A DNA stretch of 64,000 nucleotides from Hymenobacter convexus. GTDB lineage: Bacteria > Bacteroidota > Bacteroidia > Cytophagales > Hymenobacteraceae. The position numbers and the translations under genes are program-made. The stretch's first letter is position 1. Each line of letters begins with the position of its first letter. Shown in pieces: positions 36,358 to 44,962 of this stretch. The notes beneath the pieces were generated by a model. The model was not told the origin of the DNA. It was given only the letters and a program-made list of their open reading frames with translations, and made no database searches. Location: assembly GCF_030580955.1 (NCBI RefSeq), contig NZ_JAUQON010000003.1, positions 62,001-126,000 on the forward strand. Direction: 5' to 3'.

Positions 36358-36460
36358 GCACGGTCATGCTGAGCGCAGCCGAAGCATCTCTACCGCCCCA
36401 CACTAAACTTGATTAGTTGCGCGATAGAGATGCTTCGGCTGCGCTCAGCATGACCGTGCT
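36358..36460. repeat. Intergenic inverted repeat family A, copy 6
   Basis: AGCACGGTCATGCTGAGCGC on the left and GCGCTCAGCATGACCGTGCT on the right, between convergent genes. Confidence 0.88.
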
Positions 36461-36484
36461 TGTTTTATTGTTCCATCGCCCCTC

Positions 36485-37138
36485 CTACTCCACCAGCCCG
36501 CGCACAAACGCATCCGTAAAATCCGGCGCGAAATGTAGCACATTGGGCAGGGCGGCAAACTCGGCCACCTCGTGCGTGGTGGTGAGCACCACGGCTTTCA
36601 TGCCCGCATTCAGGGCCGCTTCGGCGCCCTTGGGCACGTCCTCGAACACGAGGCAGTCGGCGGGCGCCACGCCGAGCTGAGCGGCGGCTTTGAGGAAGGT
36701 TTCGGGGTGGGGCTTGCTCAGCACCACGTCGTCGGCACTCACGATGGCGCTGAAATAGTGCCGAATGTGGAGGTTGTCGAGCACGAAATCGATGTTGAAC
36801 GGAATGGCCGCTGAGCCGATGGCCATGGGAATGCCGGCTTGGTGGGCTGCTTCCAGAAACGCGGGCAGGCCCGGCAGCAGCGCCAGGCTCGGCAGGTATT
36901 CCTGCTGGTAGCGCCGCTCCTTTTCCAGCGAAAGCCGGTCCATTTCTTCACGGGTAAACCGGTCGGGCCCGAACATGCGCACCAGCACTTCCTGGTTTTT
37001 GCCGTACATCTGGGGCTTCACTTCCTCGTGGGTGAAGCTGCCGCCTAGGTCGTGGTTGAACAGGTGGCGCCAGGCGCGGGTGTGGTAGTCCATGTCGTGA
37101 ATCATGGTCCCATTCATATCGAAAATAAAGGCTTTCAT
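36485..37138 (-). CDS. HAD-superfamily hydrolase, beta-phosphoglucomutase-like, with DxN motif I
   Basis: 217 residues from ATG 37138, where the HAD motif begins at once (MKAFIFDMNGTMIHDMDYHT). Motif I reads D-M-N-G-T, so the second, acid/base Asp of DxD is Asn. Motif II is GSAA (Ser), motif III Lys in VLSKPHPE, and motif IV EDVPKGAEAA. The cap domain lies between. The family includes phosphoglycolate phosphatase, beta-phosphoglucomutase and sugar phosphatases. Loss of the acid/base residue could change activity, so I name no substrate. Confidence 0.9.
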   Translation of the reverse strand: MKAFIFDMNGTMIHDMDYHTRAWRHLFNHDLGGSFTHEEVKPQMYGKNQEVLVRMFGPDRFTREEMDRLSLEKERRYQQEYLPSLALLPGLPAFLEAAHQAGIPMAIGSAAIPFNIDFVLDNLHIRHYFSAIVSADDVVLSKPHPETFLKAAAQLGVAPADCLVFEDVPKGAEAALNAGMKAVVLTTTHEVAEFAALPNVLHFAPDFTDAFVRGLVE

Positions 37139-37227
37139 GCTTGCTGAGGCGTTGGGTGAAAAGGCTTGCAAAATTGCCCGCGGTTTTGTGCATATTGGGT
37201 ATAAATTCTTTTAAACCAATCTGCGCC

Positions 37228-38010
37228 ATGACTAACAAGCTGTATCTGATTGCTCTAAGTGCTGTGCTGGTGGGCAGCTCCTGCTCCAAAAAATCGGAGG
37301 ATGCCCCGGCTCCGCTTCCCACGCCCGTCGTGGCCGGTCCCGCCATCACCGGGCTGGTTCAGCCGGCGGATGCCGTGCGCGGCGTTACGTTGACCGATAA
37401 CATTACCCATCAAACCATCTCCACGGCAGCGGTGGATGGCCAGACGGGCGCTTACTATTTCGATGCGTTGCCGACCGGCACGTACGAGTTATTTTATATC
37501 AAAAACACCAACTACATTCCGCCCCGTCAGCAAACGGTAACCGTAGTCGCCGGGAAAACCACGGTAGTTCCACCGCTCACCGCCGCACGTTCCACGGCCA
37601 CCCTCGTCTCCAATGGCGCACAACTACCGCTTGGATTTATCGACTTGTCTATTGCCTTCGACGGCCTAAATCCTTTGCGGCCATCCTGCTTCGCTATTAT
37701 GTTGAGTGATAAACAAGCCGCTGCTGCTTATTGCCTTTATATGGTTATGCCTTACGCAGTAACCGTGGGCACTTATTCTTTGAATGCAACGCAGACCTAT
37801 GCTGTTTTTACGGAAAATAAGTCAGGAGTGTATGATTCCCGCCTTAATCCGCCTACCGTTCCATTGGGAGGTACGCTCATCATCACCGCAGTGGAAAATA
37901 TAGCACCATTCCCGCGCTCGGTTTCTGGCACGTACAGCTTCACAGCTACCTCTCCCACCACAGGCGCCAGTAAAATCATCAGCGGCGCTTTCACTAACGC
38001 CTACTTTTAA
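37228..38010 (+). CDS. Lipoprotein of unknown function with a CarboxypepD-reg-like domain
   Basis: 260 residues from ATG 37228. Lipobox LVGSSC gives lipid-modified Cys at residue 19. Residues ~40-110 (VRGVTLTDNITHQTISTAAV; GAYYFDALPTGTYELFYIKN) look like a carboxypeptidase-regulatory-like beta sandwich. The remainder is beta-rich without a known motif. Base composition is more A/T-rich than in the neighbours. Probably at the outer membrane; function unknown. Confidence 0.85.
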   Translation: MTNKLYLIALSAVLVGSSCSKKSEDAPAPLPTPVVAGPAITGLVQPADAVRGVTLTDNITHQTISTAAVDGQTGAYYFDALPTGTYELFYIKNTNYIPPRQQTVTVVAGKTTVVPPLTAARSTATLVSNGAQLPLGFIDLSIAFDGLNPLRPSCFAIMLSDKQAAAAYCLYMVMPYAVTVGTYSLNATQTYAVFTENKSGVYDSRLNPPTVPLGGTLIITAVENIAPFPRSVSGTYSFTATSPTTGASKIISGAFTNAYF

Positions 38011-38045
38011 GCGCGCATAAGCGCGCAATTCCAGCCTCGCCCAAA

Positions 38046-38081
38046 AACGCCCCCGCTGCTCGAAAGCAACGGGGGCGTTTT
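38046..38081. terminator. Bidirectional rho-independent terminator
   Basis: AACGCCCCCG (38046-38055) pairs with CGGGGGCGTT (38070-38079), with A-runs and T-runs on the outer sides. It separates the convergent lipoprotein and protease genes. Confidence 0.9.
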
Positions 38082-38103
38082 CAGTCTTTGCAATCAGTTA
38101 GCG

Positions 38104-40239
38104 CTACTTCAGTTCGTCGCCAATCACGGCCACGGCTTCGGCCAGGGCGGCGTCTTTGCGCAGGGGCTTGAGGAAACGGGTGGTGCGCTTGGCCACCGCC
38201 GAATCGGTTTTGGCCACGGCGGCATCGCCCATCGGCAGGGCCACGTCGAGGGCCGTGATGGCGTTCTGGGCCGTGGTGTTGAGTTTGTTGATGTCGCGTG
38301 CCTGTTGCTGCTGGGCGCGGTAAGCGGCCAGGTTCAGCGAGAGGTTGGTTTGCTTGCGCTGCTCGGTGGCGCGCTTGGCGGCGTCGGTGATGAGGCGGAA
38401 GCCCGCGCTGCTGGCCACGCGGGCCGCGCTGGCGGCGCGCAGCTTATCCAGGGCCGGCACCGAGTTCACGGGCTGGTAGGCGGCGGGCGCAATCTCGTCC
38501 CACTGCAGCGGGTAGTCCGACTGTTGCTCGCCCTTGGCGTACGACGTCAGCACGTCGGGCAGGGTGATGTCGGGCACCACGCCTTTAAACTGCGTCGAGC
38601 CCCCGTTCACGCGGTAAAATTTCTGGATGGTAAGCTTCACCGAGCCCAGCGGCTTGAGGGCCGCCACTTCCGGCGACACAGCGTTGTCCAGGTCGATAAT
38701 CTGCTGCACCGTGCCCTTGCCATACGTGGTGTTGCCCATGATGACGGCCCGGCGGTAGTCCTGCATGGCGGCGGCCAGAATCTCCGAGGCCGAGGCGCTG
38801 TACTTATTCACCAGCACCACCAGCGGGCCGGCGTACTGCACCTGCGGGTCGGTATCGGCCACGGCCTCGGGCTTGCCGCGGTTGGTTTTCACTTGCACCA
38901 TGGGGCCGCTGGGCACAAACAGGCCGCTCATGTCCACGGCGTCCCGCAGCGAGCCGCCGCCGTTGTAGCGCAGGTCGAGCACCACCCCGGCCACGTTTTC
39001 CTTGCTCAGCTTGGCCAGTTCGGCCTTCACATCGGAAGCGCTGTTGCGGCCGCCTTTGCCGCTGAAATCGGCATAGAAGCTGGGCAGGTGAATGTAGCCG
39101 TAATTCTTGCCGTTCTGCTTGATGATGGCCGACTGGGCGTAGGTTTCCTCCTTCACCACGATGTCGCGGATGATGGGAATCACCACGGTGGCGCCGTCGG
39201 GCTTGCGCACGGTCAGGCGCACCTCCGTGCCCTTGGGCCCGCGGATGAGCTTCACCGCTTTGTCGAAGCGCATGCCTTCCACGCTCACCGGTTCGCCGGC
39301 GCCCTGGGCCACGCGCAGAATGATGTCGCCCACTTTCAGGTCGCCCTGCCGGGCCGAAGCCGAACCGGCCACGATGTCGGCCACTTTGAGGTGGCCTTCG
39401 TCTTCCTGCAGCAGCGCGCCCGTGCCCTCCAGCCGGCCCGACATTTCAATGTCGAAATTCTCCCGCACAATGGGCGCGAAATAGTCGGTGTGCGGGTCGT
39501 AGCTGTTGGCAATGGCGTTGGCGAAGTCGGCCAGCCGGTCGTTGGCGTCGAGTTGCAGGCGGTCGGCAAATACATCGTCGTAGTACTTCAGCACGCGCTT
39601 GCGGGCCTCGGCCTCCAACTGGGCCGGCGTGCGCACCGGGTCGGAAGTGGTAGCGGCCGAGGCCGTTACCTTGTTAGCCGCCAGTGATTTATCCTTCTTC
39701 TTGGCCTCGTCGTCCATCATTTCCGACATCCGGGCCAGCGTCTGGTACTTCAGCATCTTGCGCCACTGCTCGCGCTGCTCGGCGGGCGTGGCGGCGTAAG
39801 TGGCCTTAGTGGGGTCAGTTTCCCAGCTTTCCTGCACCGAAAAGTCGAAGGGCTGGGCCAGAATCTGGCGGTACAGGGCCTGGATTTCGAGCGTGCGCTT
39901 GTCGAGCAGCTGGCTCGTCACGTCCAGAAACTCGTGGGTGCCGCCGCGCAGCTGGTCGTCAATCTTGGTTTGGTACTGCTGCAGGGCGGCCACTTCGGGC
40001 GCCAGCAGCAGCTGCTTGTTCACGTCGATGCGCTTGAGGTACAGGTCGTACACACGCTGCGAGAACTGGTCGTCCAGCTTTTCGGGCTGGTAGTGCAGCT
40101 GCGAGAGGCCCTGCAGCATCACGCCCAACACCACCTGGTCGCGCGGAGGGGTGCCCTGGTACACGGAAAACGACGCCAGCCCCAGCAAGGCCAGCACGGA
40201 GGCGGAAGTCACCCCTAGTTTTAAGCGGGAAAAATTCAT
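38104..40239 (-). CDS. prc: Tail-specific (C-terminal processing) protease, S41 family
   Basis: 711 residues from ATG 40239, where a signal peptide or anchor begins (MNFSRLKLGVTSASVLALLG); the open frame goes further only by chance. An N-terminal helical domain (HYQPEKLDDQFSQRVYDLYL) precedes the PDZ domain (VADIVAGSASARQGDLKVGD, ~residues 295-375). In the protease core, the catalytic Ser is in NKYSASASEI and Lys in YGKGTVQQ. This is the long Prc/Tsp form. It degrades or trims periplasmic proteins from their C-terminus. It stands alone on the minus strand. Confidence 0.95.
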   Translation of the reverse strand: MNFSRLKLGVTSASVLALLGLASFSVYQGTPPRDQVVLGVMLQGLSQLHYQPEKLDDQFSQRVYDLYLKRIDVNKQLLLAPEVAALQQYQTKIDDQLRGGTHEFLDVTSQLLDKRTLEIQALYRQILAQPFDFSVQESWETDPTKATYAATPAEQREQWRKMLKYQTLARMSEMMDDEAKKKDKSLAANKVTASAATTSDPVRTPAQLEAEARKRVLKYYDDVFADRLQLDANDRLADFANAIANSYDPHTDYFAPIVRENFDIEMSGRLEGTGALLQEDEGHLKVADIVAGSASARQGDLKVGDIILRVAQGAGEPVSVEGMRFDKAVKLIRGPKGTEVRLTVRKPDGATVVIPIIRDIVVKEETYAQSAIIKQNGKNYGYIHLPSFYADFSGKGGRNSASDVKAELAKLSKENVAGVVLDLRYNGGGSLRDAVDMSGLFVPSGPMVQVKTNRGKPEAVADTDPQVQYAGPLVVLVNKYSASASEILAAAMQDYRRAVIMGNTTYGKGTVQQIIDLDNAVSPEVAALKPLGSVKLTIQKFYRVNGGSTQFKGVVPDITLPDVLTSYAKGEQQSDYPLQWDEIAPAAYQPVNSVPALDKLRAASAARVASSAGFRLITDAAKRATEQRKQTNLSLNLAAYRAQQQQARDINKLNTTAQNAITALDVALPMGDAAVAKTDSAVAKRTTRFLKPLRKDAALAEAVAVIGDELK

Positions 40240-40478
40240 GCGGAGAAGATGATTAGAAGTCAGGGATGGTTGCCTGGGCTTGGTTTTATACCGCCCCGGC
40301 CGAAGAAGGTTGGCCAGAATCTTGCCAGAAATTCTGGTTAAAGTCGGCAAGGTAATGGGTTGGGTTGCGGAAAGTAGCGCCCCCGCCGTTTCAAAGGCTG
40401 GCTATATTCTCTACTACAATTTTTCAGCGGTTTTAGGTCAGTTTTTGGGGTGGAAGTTGTAACGATGTTAAACAAAAA

Positions 40479-40498
40479 GCACGTCATGCAGAGCGCAA
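40479..40498. repeat. Solitary half-arm of repeat family A
   Basis: GCACGTCATGCAGAGCGCAA matches the left arm of copies 7 and 8 without a right arm nearby; probably a decayed copy. Confidence 0.55.
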
Positions 40499-40514
40499 CC
40501 TTTCTTCCCTATTT

Positions 40515-41594
40515 TCAAAAACTCAGCGTCAACTGCCGGCCCGCCGCGGGCTGCCCCGTGTTCAGATTCGAGAGCGTGACGCCCAGCAGCCGCACGCCCT
40601 TGGGCAATGGGAACAACCCCTCCACCAGCTCCCGGCAAATGCGTTCCAGCACCACCTGGCTCGGAATGGGTCCCACGCTGCTGCGGCTGCGCGTGATTTG
40701 CTGAAAATCAGCAAATTTTACTTTCACCGTCACCGTGCGGCCCAGAATGCCGGAGCGCTGGCAATACTCCCACACTTCCTCAATGGACGGCCGCAACCCG
40801 TCGAGCAGGTCGGTGAAAGCGCTCAAATCCTGCGCAAACGTGGTTTCCGAGCCCACCGACTTGCGCAGGCGGTCGGCCTCCACGGGCCGGTGGTCTTCGG
40901 CCCGGGCAATGGCGTGGTAGTAGCGCCCGGCCTTGCCAAAATGATGCTGCAAAAATTCCACCGGCTGCGCCCGCAAATCGGCTCCGCTGAAGATGCCCAG
41001 CTGGTTGAGCCGCGCCGCCGTCACCGGCCCAATGCCGTGAAACTGCCCCACCGCCAGCCCTTCCACAAACGCCAGCCCCTGCTCGGGCCGCACCACAAAC
41101 TGCCCGTTGGGCTTGCGGTAGTCCGACGCCAGCTTGGCCAGAAACTTATTGTACGAAATGCCCGCCGAGGCCGTGAGCTGGGTTTCGGCCAGGATTTTGG
41201 CCCGGATTTCCCGCGCAATCTGGGTGGCCGATTCCAGTTGCTTGAGGTTGTGCGTCACGTCGAGGTAGGCCTCGTCGAGCGACACCGGCTCGATGAGCGG
41301 CGTGTACTCCGCAAAAATGGCCCGAATCTGGCGCGACACCTCCTTATACACCGCAAAGCGCGGCGGCACGAACACCAGCTCCGGGCACTTGCGCAGCGCC
41401 GTGACCGACGGCATGGCCGAGCGCACCCCAAACTCCCGCGCTTCGTAGCTGGCCGCCGCCACTACGCCCCGCTCGCGGGCGCCGCCCACCGCTACGGGCA
41501 GCCCACGCAGCTCGGGATTGTCGCGCTGCTCAACGGAAGCGAAAAAGGCATCCATGTCCAGATGGATGATTTTTCGGGGAGTGGCGGAACTCAT
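40515..41594 (-). CDS. dinB: DNA polymerase IV (Y-family translesion polymerase)
   Basis: 359 residues, the usual length. IIHLDMDAFFASVEQRDNP carries the first catalytic Asp, SLDEAYLDVT the second Asp/Glu pair, and ASAGISYNKFLAKLASDYRKPNGQ the fingers region. A helix-hairpin-helix thumb (GIGPVTAARLNQLGI) and little-finger domain follow. The last residues do not show a standard beta-clamp motif that I can be sure of; GRQLTLSF at the C-terminus resembles one (QLTLSF). It performs error-prone bypass synthesis. Confidence 0.96.
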   Translation of the reverse strand: MSSATPRKIIHLDMDAFFASVEQRDNPELRGLPVAVGGARERGVVAAASYEAREFGVRSAMPSVTALRKCPELVFVPPRFAVYKEVSRQIRAIFAEYTPLIEPVSLDEAYLDVTHNLKQLESATQIAREIRAKILAETQLTASAGISYNKFLAKLASDYRKPNGQFVVRPEQGLAFVEGLAVGQFHGIGPVTAARLNQLGIFSGADLRAQPVEFLQHHFGKAGRYYHAIARAEDHRPVEADRLRKSVGSETTFAQDLSAFTDLLDGLRPSIEEVWEYCQRSGILGRTVTVKVKFADFQQITRSRSSVGPIPSQVVLERICRELVEGLFPLPKGVRLLGVTLSNLNTGQPAAGRQLTLSF

Positions 41595-41618
41595 GCCTTA
41601 CTAGCTTTTTTAGTCAGG

Positions 41619-41626
41619 CAAAGATA
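41619..41626 (-). promoter_or_regulatory. Candidate -7 element for dinB
   Basis: TATCTTTG on the minus strand matches TANNTTTG and lies 24 bases upstream of the dinB ATG. No SOS box is recognised; the -33 element is weak. Confidence 0.5.
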
Positions 41627-42059
41627 CCTGTCTGGCCAATCTGATTAGCAACCGCAATTGATTTCCCATTTTTGCCAAAGGTTCGCCATTTGCCCGGCAG
41701 TCAGCAGCTCCAAACTGCCATATTTCCTCTGCCCGAAAGGCGTACTGCGCACCATGAACAACGCGGTTGCTCCAGTGCTTTTTCTAGAAATGCCGGGAAG
41801 CCGCCACAGCTTTCAGGCTAATACCCATGTTTTTTTTGAGAAATTTTAGTCCTATTCCGTAATAACACTTTTGCGAGTCAATTTTAAAACCCTTAATTTT
41901 GCTTTTTCTTTCTGCTAAGAAATATCGGCGAAGGCAGCGGGTGGAATCTGCGATTTCAACGAATCAGGCGACTTCAGCCATTTTGAAAACCTATCGGTTT
42001 AGTCCCGCTTTTTGTTGGTATTGCAATTTTTGAAAAAAATAAATATTAGTAACAATTTG
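41627..42059. other. Long intergenic region upstream of dinB and the tRNA-like gene
   Basis: Over 400 bases, progressively A/T-rich toward 42060. A 63-codon frame (41658-41849) shows no protein-like pattern. I see no further gene, repeat or terminator. Confidence 0.45.
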
Positions 42060-42088
42060 TTTGTCAAGGCATTCTAAACGTAAATTTG
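42060..42088 (+). promoter_or_regulatory. Promoter of the tRNA-like gene
   Basis: TTTG at 42060-42063, a 17-base spacer and TAAATTTG at 42081-42088 fit the Bacteroidota vegetative promoter. The predicted start is only a few bases before the RNA 5' end at 42101. Confidence 0.7.
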
Positions 42089-42100
42089 CATTACAAACAC

Positions 42101-42176
42101 TGTGGGGTGGCGGAACTGGCAGACGCGCTAGCCTATCTCGCTAGTACAATTAGAGGTTCGAGTCCTCTCTCTACAG
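42101..42176 (+). tRNA. Unusual tRNA or tRNA-like gene, anticodon loop CTATCTC
   Basis: A cloverleaf folds over 76 bases: 7-bp acceptor stem (42101-42107 with 42169-42175, two G-U pairs), D-arm like tRNA-Leu (GCGGAACTGGCAGACGC), 5-bp anticodon stem CTAGC/GCTAG, T-arm AGAGG-TTCGAGT-CCTCT and a G discriminator. The anticodon read from the loop would be AUC, with U at position 37, which is nearly always a purine. The variable region is 7 bases, lacking the long arm that a leucine tRNA needs. CCA is not encoded. A promoter precedes it and a terminator follows after 4 bases. It may be a divergent tRNA, a pseudo-tRNA or a tRNA-like RNA. Confidence 0.65.
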
Positions 42177-42180
42177 CATG

Positions 42181-42211
42181 AGCCCCGGTCGCATTCGCGC
42201 CGGGGCTTTTT
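42181..42211 (+). terminator. Rho-independent terminator of the tRNA-like gene
   Basis: AGCCCCGG (42181-42188) pairs with CCGGGGCT (42200-42207), followed by a T-run. Confidence 0.85.
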
Positions 42212-42231
42212 GCGTTTTTAGGGCTTGGGTG

Positions 42232-42873
42232 CTAAGCGGCCAGCGGCTTTTTGCGGCCAGCGGGTTTCTTCCGTTTGGCCTTGGGTTTGGGCTTGCGGCG
42301 CGGGGGCAGGCGCTCGCGCTCGGCCTTGCGCTCGGCGCGCAGGAGCAGGCGCTCGGGCAGCCGGGCCATGAGGCGTTCGCGCACGTACCGGGCCAGCGCC
42401 GAGAGCGGCACCGTGCTGGTGGTGCGCAGGAATTGGCCGATTTCGCGGCTGCGCAGCGTGCTGGCCCCGGCCAGGCCCCGGGCCAGCAGAAACTGCTTCA
42501 CTTCTTCCAGCAAAATCAGCTTAGCAAGCGGCGCCAGGGCCACCGTGGCGTTGTAGCAGGCGGCGCGGTGCAGCCGCAGGCCCTCGGCCGAAGCCACCTG
42601 GATGCCCACCCACTCAGGCAGCAGCGGCAACAGCTTGGGCAGGTGCTTTTCGGTGACGACGAAGGTGACGAAATCGTAGACCTCGCCGTAGCAGCGCAAT
42701 TGGTTGGCCACGCGCTGGAGGGTGTCGCCGTCGCCTTTCACCTCGTAGCCGTGCATGAAGTGCTCGGTGATGTGCACCACGTCGGCGCGCGTGGTGCCGG
42801 TGGGCAGCTCGTTGATGTGCACGCCGCCCGTGAGCAGCGGGTAGAGCAGGGCGCGGATTTCCGGGTCGTTCAT
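42232..42873 (-). CDS. sce7726-family PD-(D/E)XK nuclease-like protein
   Basis: 213 residues. The start DPEIRALLYPLL, then TRADVVHITE and the hallmark HGYEVKGDGDTLQRVANQL followed by YGEVYDFVTFVV identify the sce7726 family. Asp in RADVV and Glu/Lys in YEVKGD are spaced as a PD-(D/E)XK core. The last 40 residues form a very basic Lys/Arg/Pro tail that could bind nucleic acid. Family function is unknown to me; DNA or RNA cleavage is inferred from the fold. It ends 21 bases from the terminator of the tRNA-like gene, convergent with it. Confidence 0.85.
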   Translation of the reverse strand: MNDPEIRALLYPLLTGGVHINELPTGTTRADVVHITEHFMHGYEVKGDGDTLQRVANQLRCYGEVYDFVTFVVTEKHLPKLLPLLPEWVGIQVASAEGLRLHRAACYNATVALAPLAKLILLEEVKQFLLARGLAGASTLRSREIGQFLRTTSTVPLSALARYVRERLMARLPERLLLRAERKAERERLPPRRKPKPKAKRKKPAGRKKPLAA

Positions 42874-42881
42874 CGCAACGC

Positions 42882-42889
42882 CAAATTTA
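42882..42889 (-). promoter_or_regulatory. Candidate -7 element for the sce7726-family gene
   Basis: TAAATTTG on the minus strand, 8 bases before the ATG at 42873; implies a very short leader. Confidence 0.5.
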
Positions 42890-42904
42890 GCGCCGGCGGC
42901 GGCG

Positions 42905-43330
42905 TTATTCCACGCCGGCCGCCACCAGCTGGCAGTGCCGCAGCCAGGCTTCGGCGTCGGCCACCCGCTGGAAAATCTGGAGTTCGAGCCCGCCCACCTG
43001 CGGGCCGTTGAAGTGCGTGGTGATGGTGTCCGACAACGAATCGGCCTGCACCACGTGGGCCACGTAGCGCAGCCCCATCCCCACGGCCTGCGGCACCCAG
43101 ATGCGCTCGAGCCACTCGATGGAGTCGAACCAGGGGCCTTGCAGCGCCACGTTGTCGTTGAGCAGGTAGGGGCAGCGCAGTTCCTTCAGCTTATTCAGGT
43201 AGTTGTCGGCCCCGCGCAGGGCCTCGCTCATATCGACGAAGCCGCGCCAGGTGGCGCGCAGCCAGCCTTCGTGGTCGTACGTGAGGGTGCAACGGCTGCC
43301 GTCGGTATCGGGTAGCGAACTGAGTAGCAT
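42905..43330 (-). CDS. Small protein of unknown function, possibly SpoIIAA/STAS-like fold
   Basis: 141 residues, no signal or membrane segment. Strand/helix order (CTLTYDHEGWLRATWRGFVD; SEALRGADNYLNKLKEL; LLNDNVALQGPWFDSIEWL) and the end FQRVADAEAWLRHC recall the SpoIIAA-like proteins common in Hymenobacter relatives. The protein at 57105-57524 has the same layout, so the two look like distant paralogs. Function unknown. Confidence 0.72.
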   Translation of the reverse strand: MLLSSLPDTDGSRCTLTYDHEGWLRATWRGFVDMSEALRGADNYLNKLKELRCPYLLNDNVALQGPWFDSIEWLERIWVPQAVGMGLRYVAHVVQADSLSDTITTHFNGPQVGGLELQIFQRVADAEAWLRHCQLVAAGVE

Positions 43331-43401
43331 AACGGCGGGAATAAGGATGAAGAACGCAGCGGCGCGGCGCGGTAAATCATGAGCTTCAACTCAACTACCG
43401 G

Positions 43402-43409
43402 CAAATGTA
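43402..43409 (-). promoter_or_regulatory. Candidate -7 element for the 141-residue protein gene
   Basis: TACATTTG on the minus strand matches TANNTTTG, 71 bases upstream of the ATG at 43330. No good -33 element. Confidence 0.35.
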
Positions 43410-43771
43410 AGTAGCCCAGCCGATGCTGAGAGGTTGTTTTATACGGATTTTGGTTTTAATTTTTACGTAAGTAAATCCACTTTTTGCGCCCCTATTTTGA
43501 AGTTGGGCCCGGCCGTTGATTAACAAAAACAACAATTTTTCAGGCCGATAGTCCGGCCCAAGCCCGGCGGGCAGGCTTCGCAATACCTTCATCTGGCGGA
43601 GGCGTGGGGGTTATGGCCGGGGCGTTATTTCGCCGGTTGTACTGTACCTTGCCCCCAACCCTGGTGGACGGCTTTCGGCAGGTGGAGCGGCGAAAACTTG
43701 TCGCCTTTCACTGCGGTTGTTGGCCGTATCCGGCGCTGATTTCAACGTTTGGCTGTTCCTCTTTTCCCTGC
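43410..43771. other. Intergenic region before the surface-sugar locus
   Basis: About 360 bases. A/T-rich around 43430-43550, then G/C-rich. No gene, repeat or clear promoter is seen. Confidence 0.4.
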
Positions 43772-44848
43772 ATGTCCCGTAAAAAGGTTCTGTTTCTTAT
43801 CGGTTCGCCCAACCAAACCACGCAGATGCACCAGATTGCGCAGCTGCTGGAAGACGAATTCGAGCCTTACTTCAGCCAGCTCTATTACGACGGCTGGCAG
43901 CGGCCCTTCTACAAATTCCTGCTCTGGACGGGCGGGCTCGACAAGACTATCGTCACCGGCAAAATCAAGCAGATAGCCGACAAGTACTTGGCCGAGCACC
44001 AGCTGAAAAACGATTTCGAGGCCCGGGTTTTCAACAATACCTACGACCTCATCGTGTGCTGCTCCGATGTGGTGGTGCCCTGGCCGCTGCTGCGCCGCAC
44101 CAAAACCGTGTTTGTGCAGGAGGGCATGACCGACCCGCTCAACGTGTGGGCCCGGCTGGTGAAACGCCTCACGCGCTACCCCATCCTGGCCATCGGCACG
44201 GCCCTGAACGGCATGAACAACTGCTGCGACATCTACTGCGTGGCCTCGGAGGGCTACCAAAAGCACTTCGAGCGCGTGGGTGTGGATGCCGACAAGCTCA
44301 TCGTGACGGGCATTCCGAACTTCGATAACATCGAGCAGGTGCGGCACAACGACTTCCCGCACCGCGACTACGTGCTGGTGGCCACTTCCGACCTGCGCGA
44401 AACCTTCACGCCCGAAAACCGGCCCAAGTTCATCCGGGAGTGCGCCCGCATTGCCAATGGACGCCCGCTGGCCTTCAAGCTGCACCCCAACGAAGAACTG
44501 CCGCGAGCCGTGGACGAAATAAAGGAGTACGCCCCGCCCGGTACCCTCATCTTCACCGAAGGCAACACGGACCACATGATTGCCAACTGCGTGGAACTGA
44601 TAACCCAGTACTCGACGGTGGTGTATGTGGGCCTGGCGCTGGGCAAACCGGTGCACTCCTATTTCGACGTAGATGACCTGCGGCGCAAGCTGCCCTGGCA
44701 GAACGGCGGCACCTCGGCGCGGCGCATTGCGGCCATTTGCCGCGGCTACGCGCATTTTGCGGGCAACGGGCCGGCGTTTTTGCGGCAGTCCCAGCCCGAA
44801 GATTTTGCCCAAACCGAAGCCGCGGGCGGGTCGATGGCGGTGCATTAA
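43772..44848 (+). CDS. CDP-glycerol glycerophosphotransferase-like / GT-B glycosyltransferase
   Basis: 358 residues from ATG 43772; the frame is open further upstream but the protein-like pattern begins here (MSRKKVLFLIGSPNQTTQMH). The N-terminal Rossmann domain has IVCCSDVVVPWPLLRRTKTV followed by FVQEGMTDP. The C-terminal domain has TGIPNFDNIEQ, FKLHPNEELPRAVDEIKEYA and a VELITQYSTVVYVGLALGKP block, as in CDP-glycerol and related GT-B transferases. It opens the surface-sugar locus and probably transfers an activated sugar to a surface glycan. Donor and acceptor are unknown. Confidence 0.8.
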   Translation: MSRKKVLFLIGSPNQTTQMHQIAQLLEDEFEPYFSQLYYDGWQRPFYKFLLWTGGLDKTIVTGKIKQIADKYLAEHQLKNDFEARVFNNTYDLIVCCSDVVVPWPLLRRTKTVFVQEGMTDPLNVWARLVKRLTRYPILAIGTALNGMNNCCDIYCVASEGYQKHFERVGVDADKLIVTGIPNFDNIEQVRHNDFPHRDYVLVATSDLRETFTPENRPKFIRECARIANGRPLAFKLHPNEELPRAVDEIKEYAPPGTLIFTEGNTDHMIANCVELITQYSTVVYVGLALGKPVHSYFDVDDLRRKLPWQNGGTSARRIAAICRGYAHFAGNGPAFLRQSQPEDFAQTEAAGGSMAVH

Positions 44849-44962
44849 CCCTTTTTTTATGGTTCGCTATAAAGGAGATACGGCTTATTTTCAGGTATTT
44901 TCTTAATATTTAAGAGTATTCCGGACCGTTCATCGACTACCGGATATTGCTACGCGAAAAAT

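Noticed and set aside
41658..41849. 63-codon open frame upstream of dinB
   Set aside because: No protein-like composition, no promoter or terminator, and no partner gene.
42101..42176. Simple call as tRNA-Leu
   Set aside because: D-arm fits, but the long variable arm is absent and the anticodon loop does not contain a leucine anticodon.
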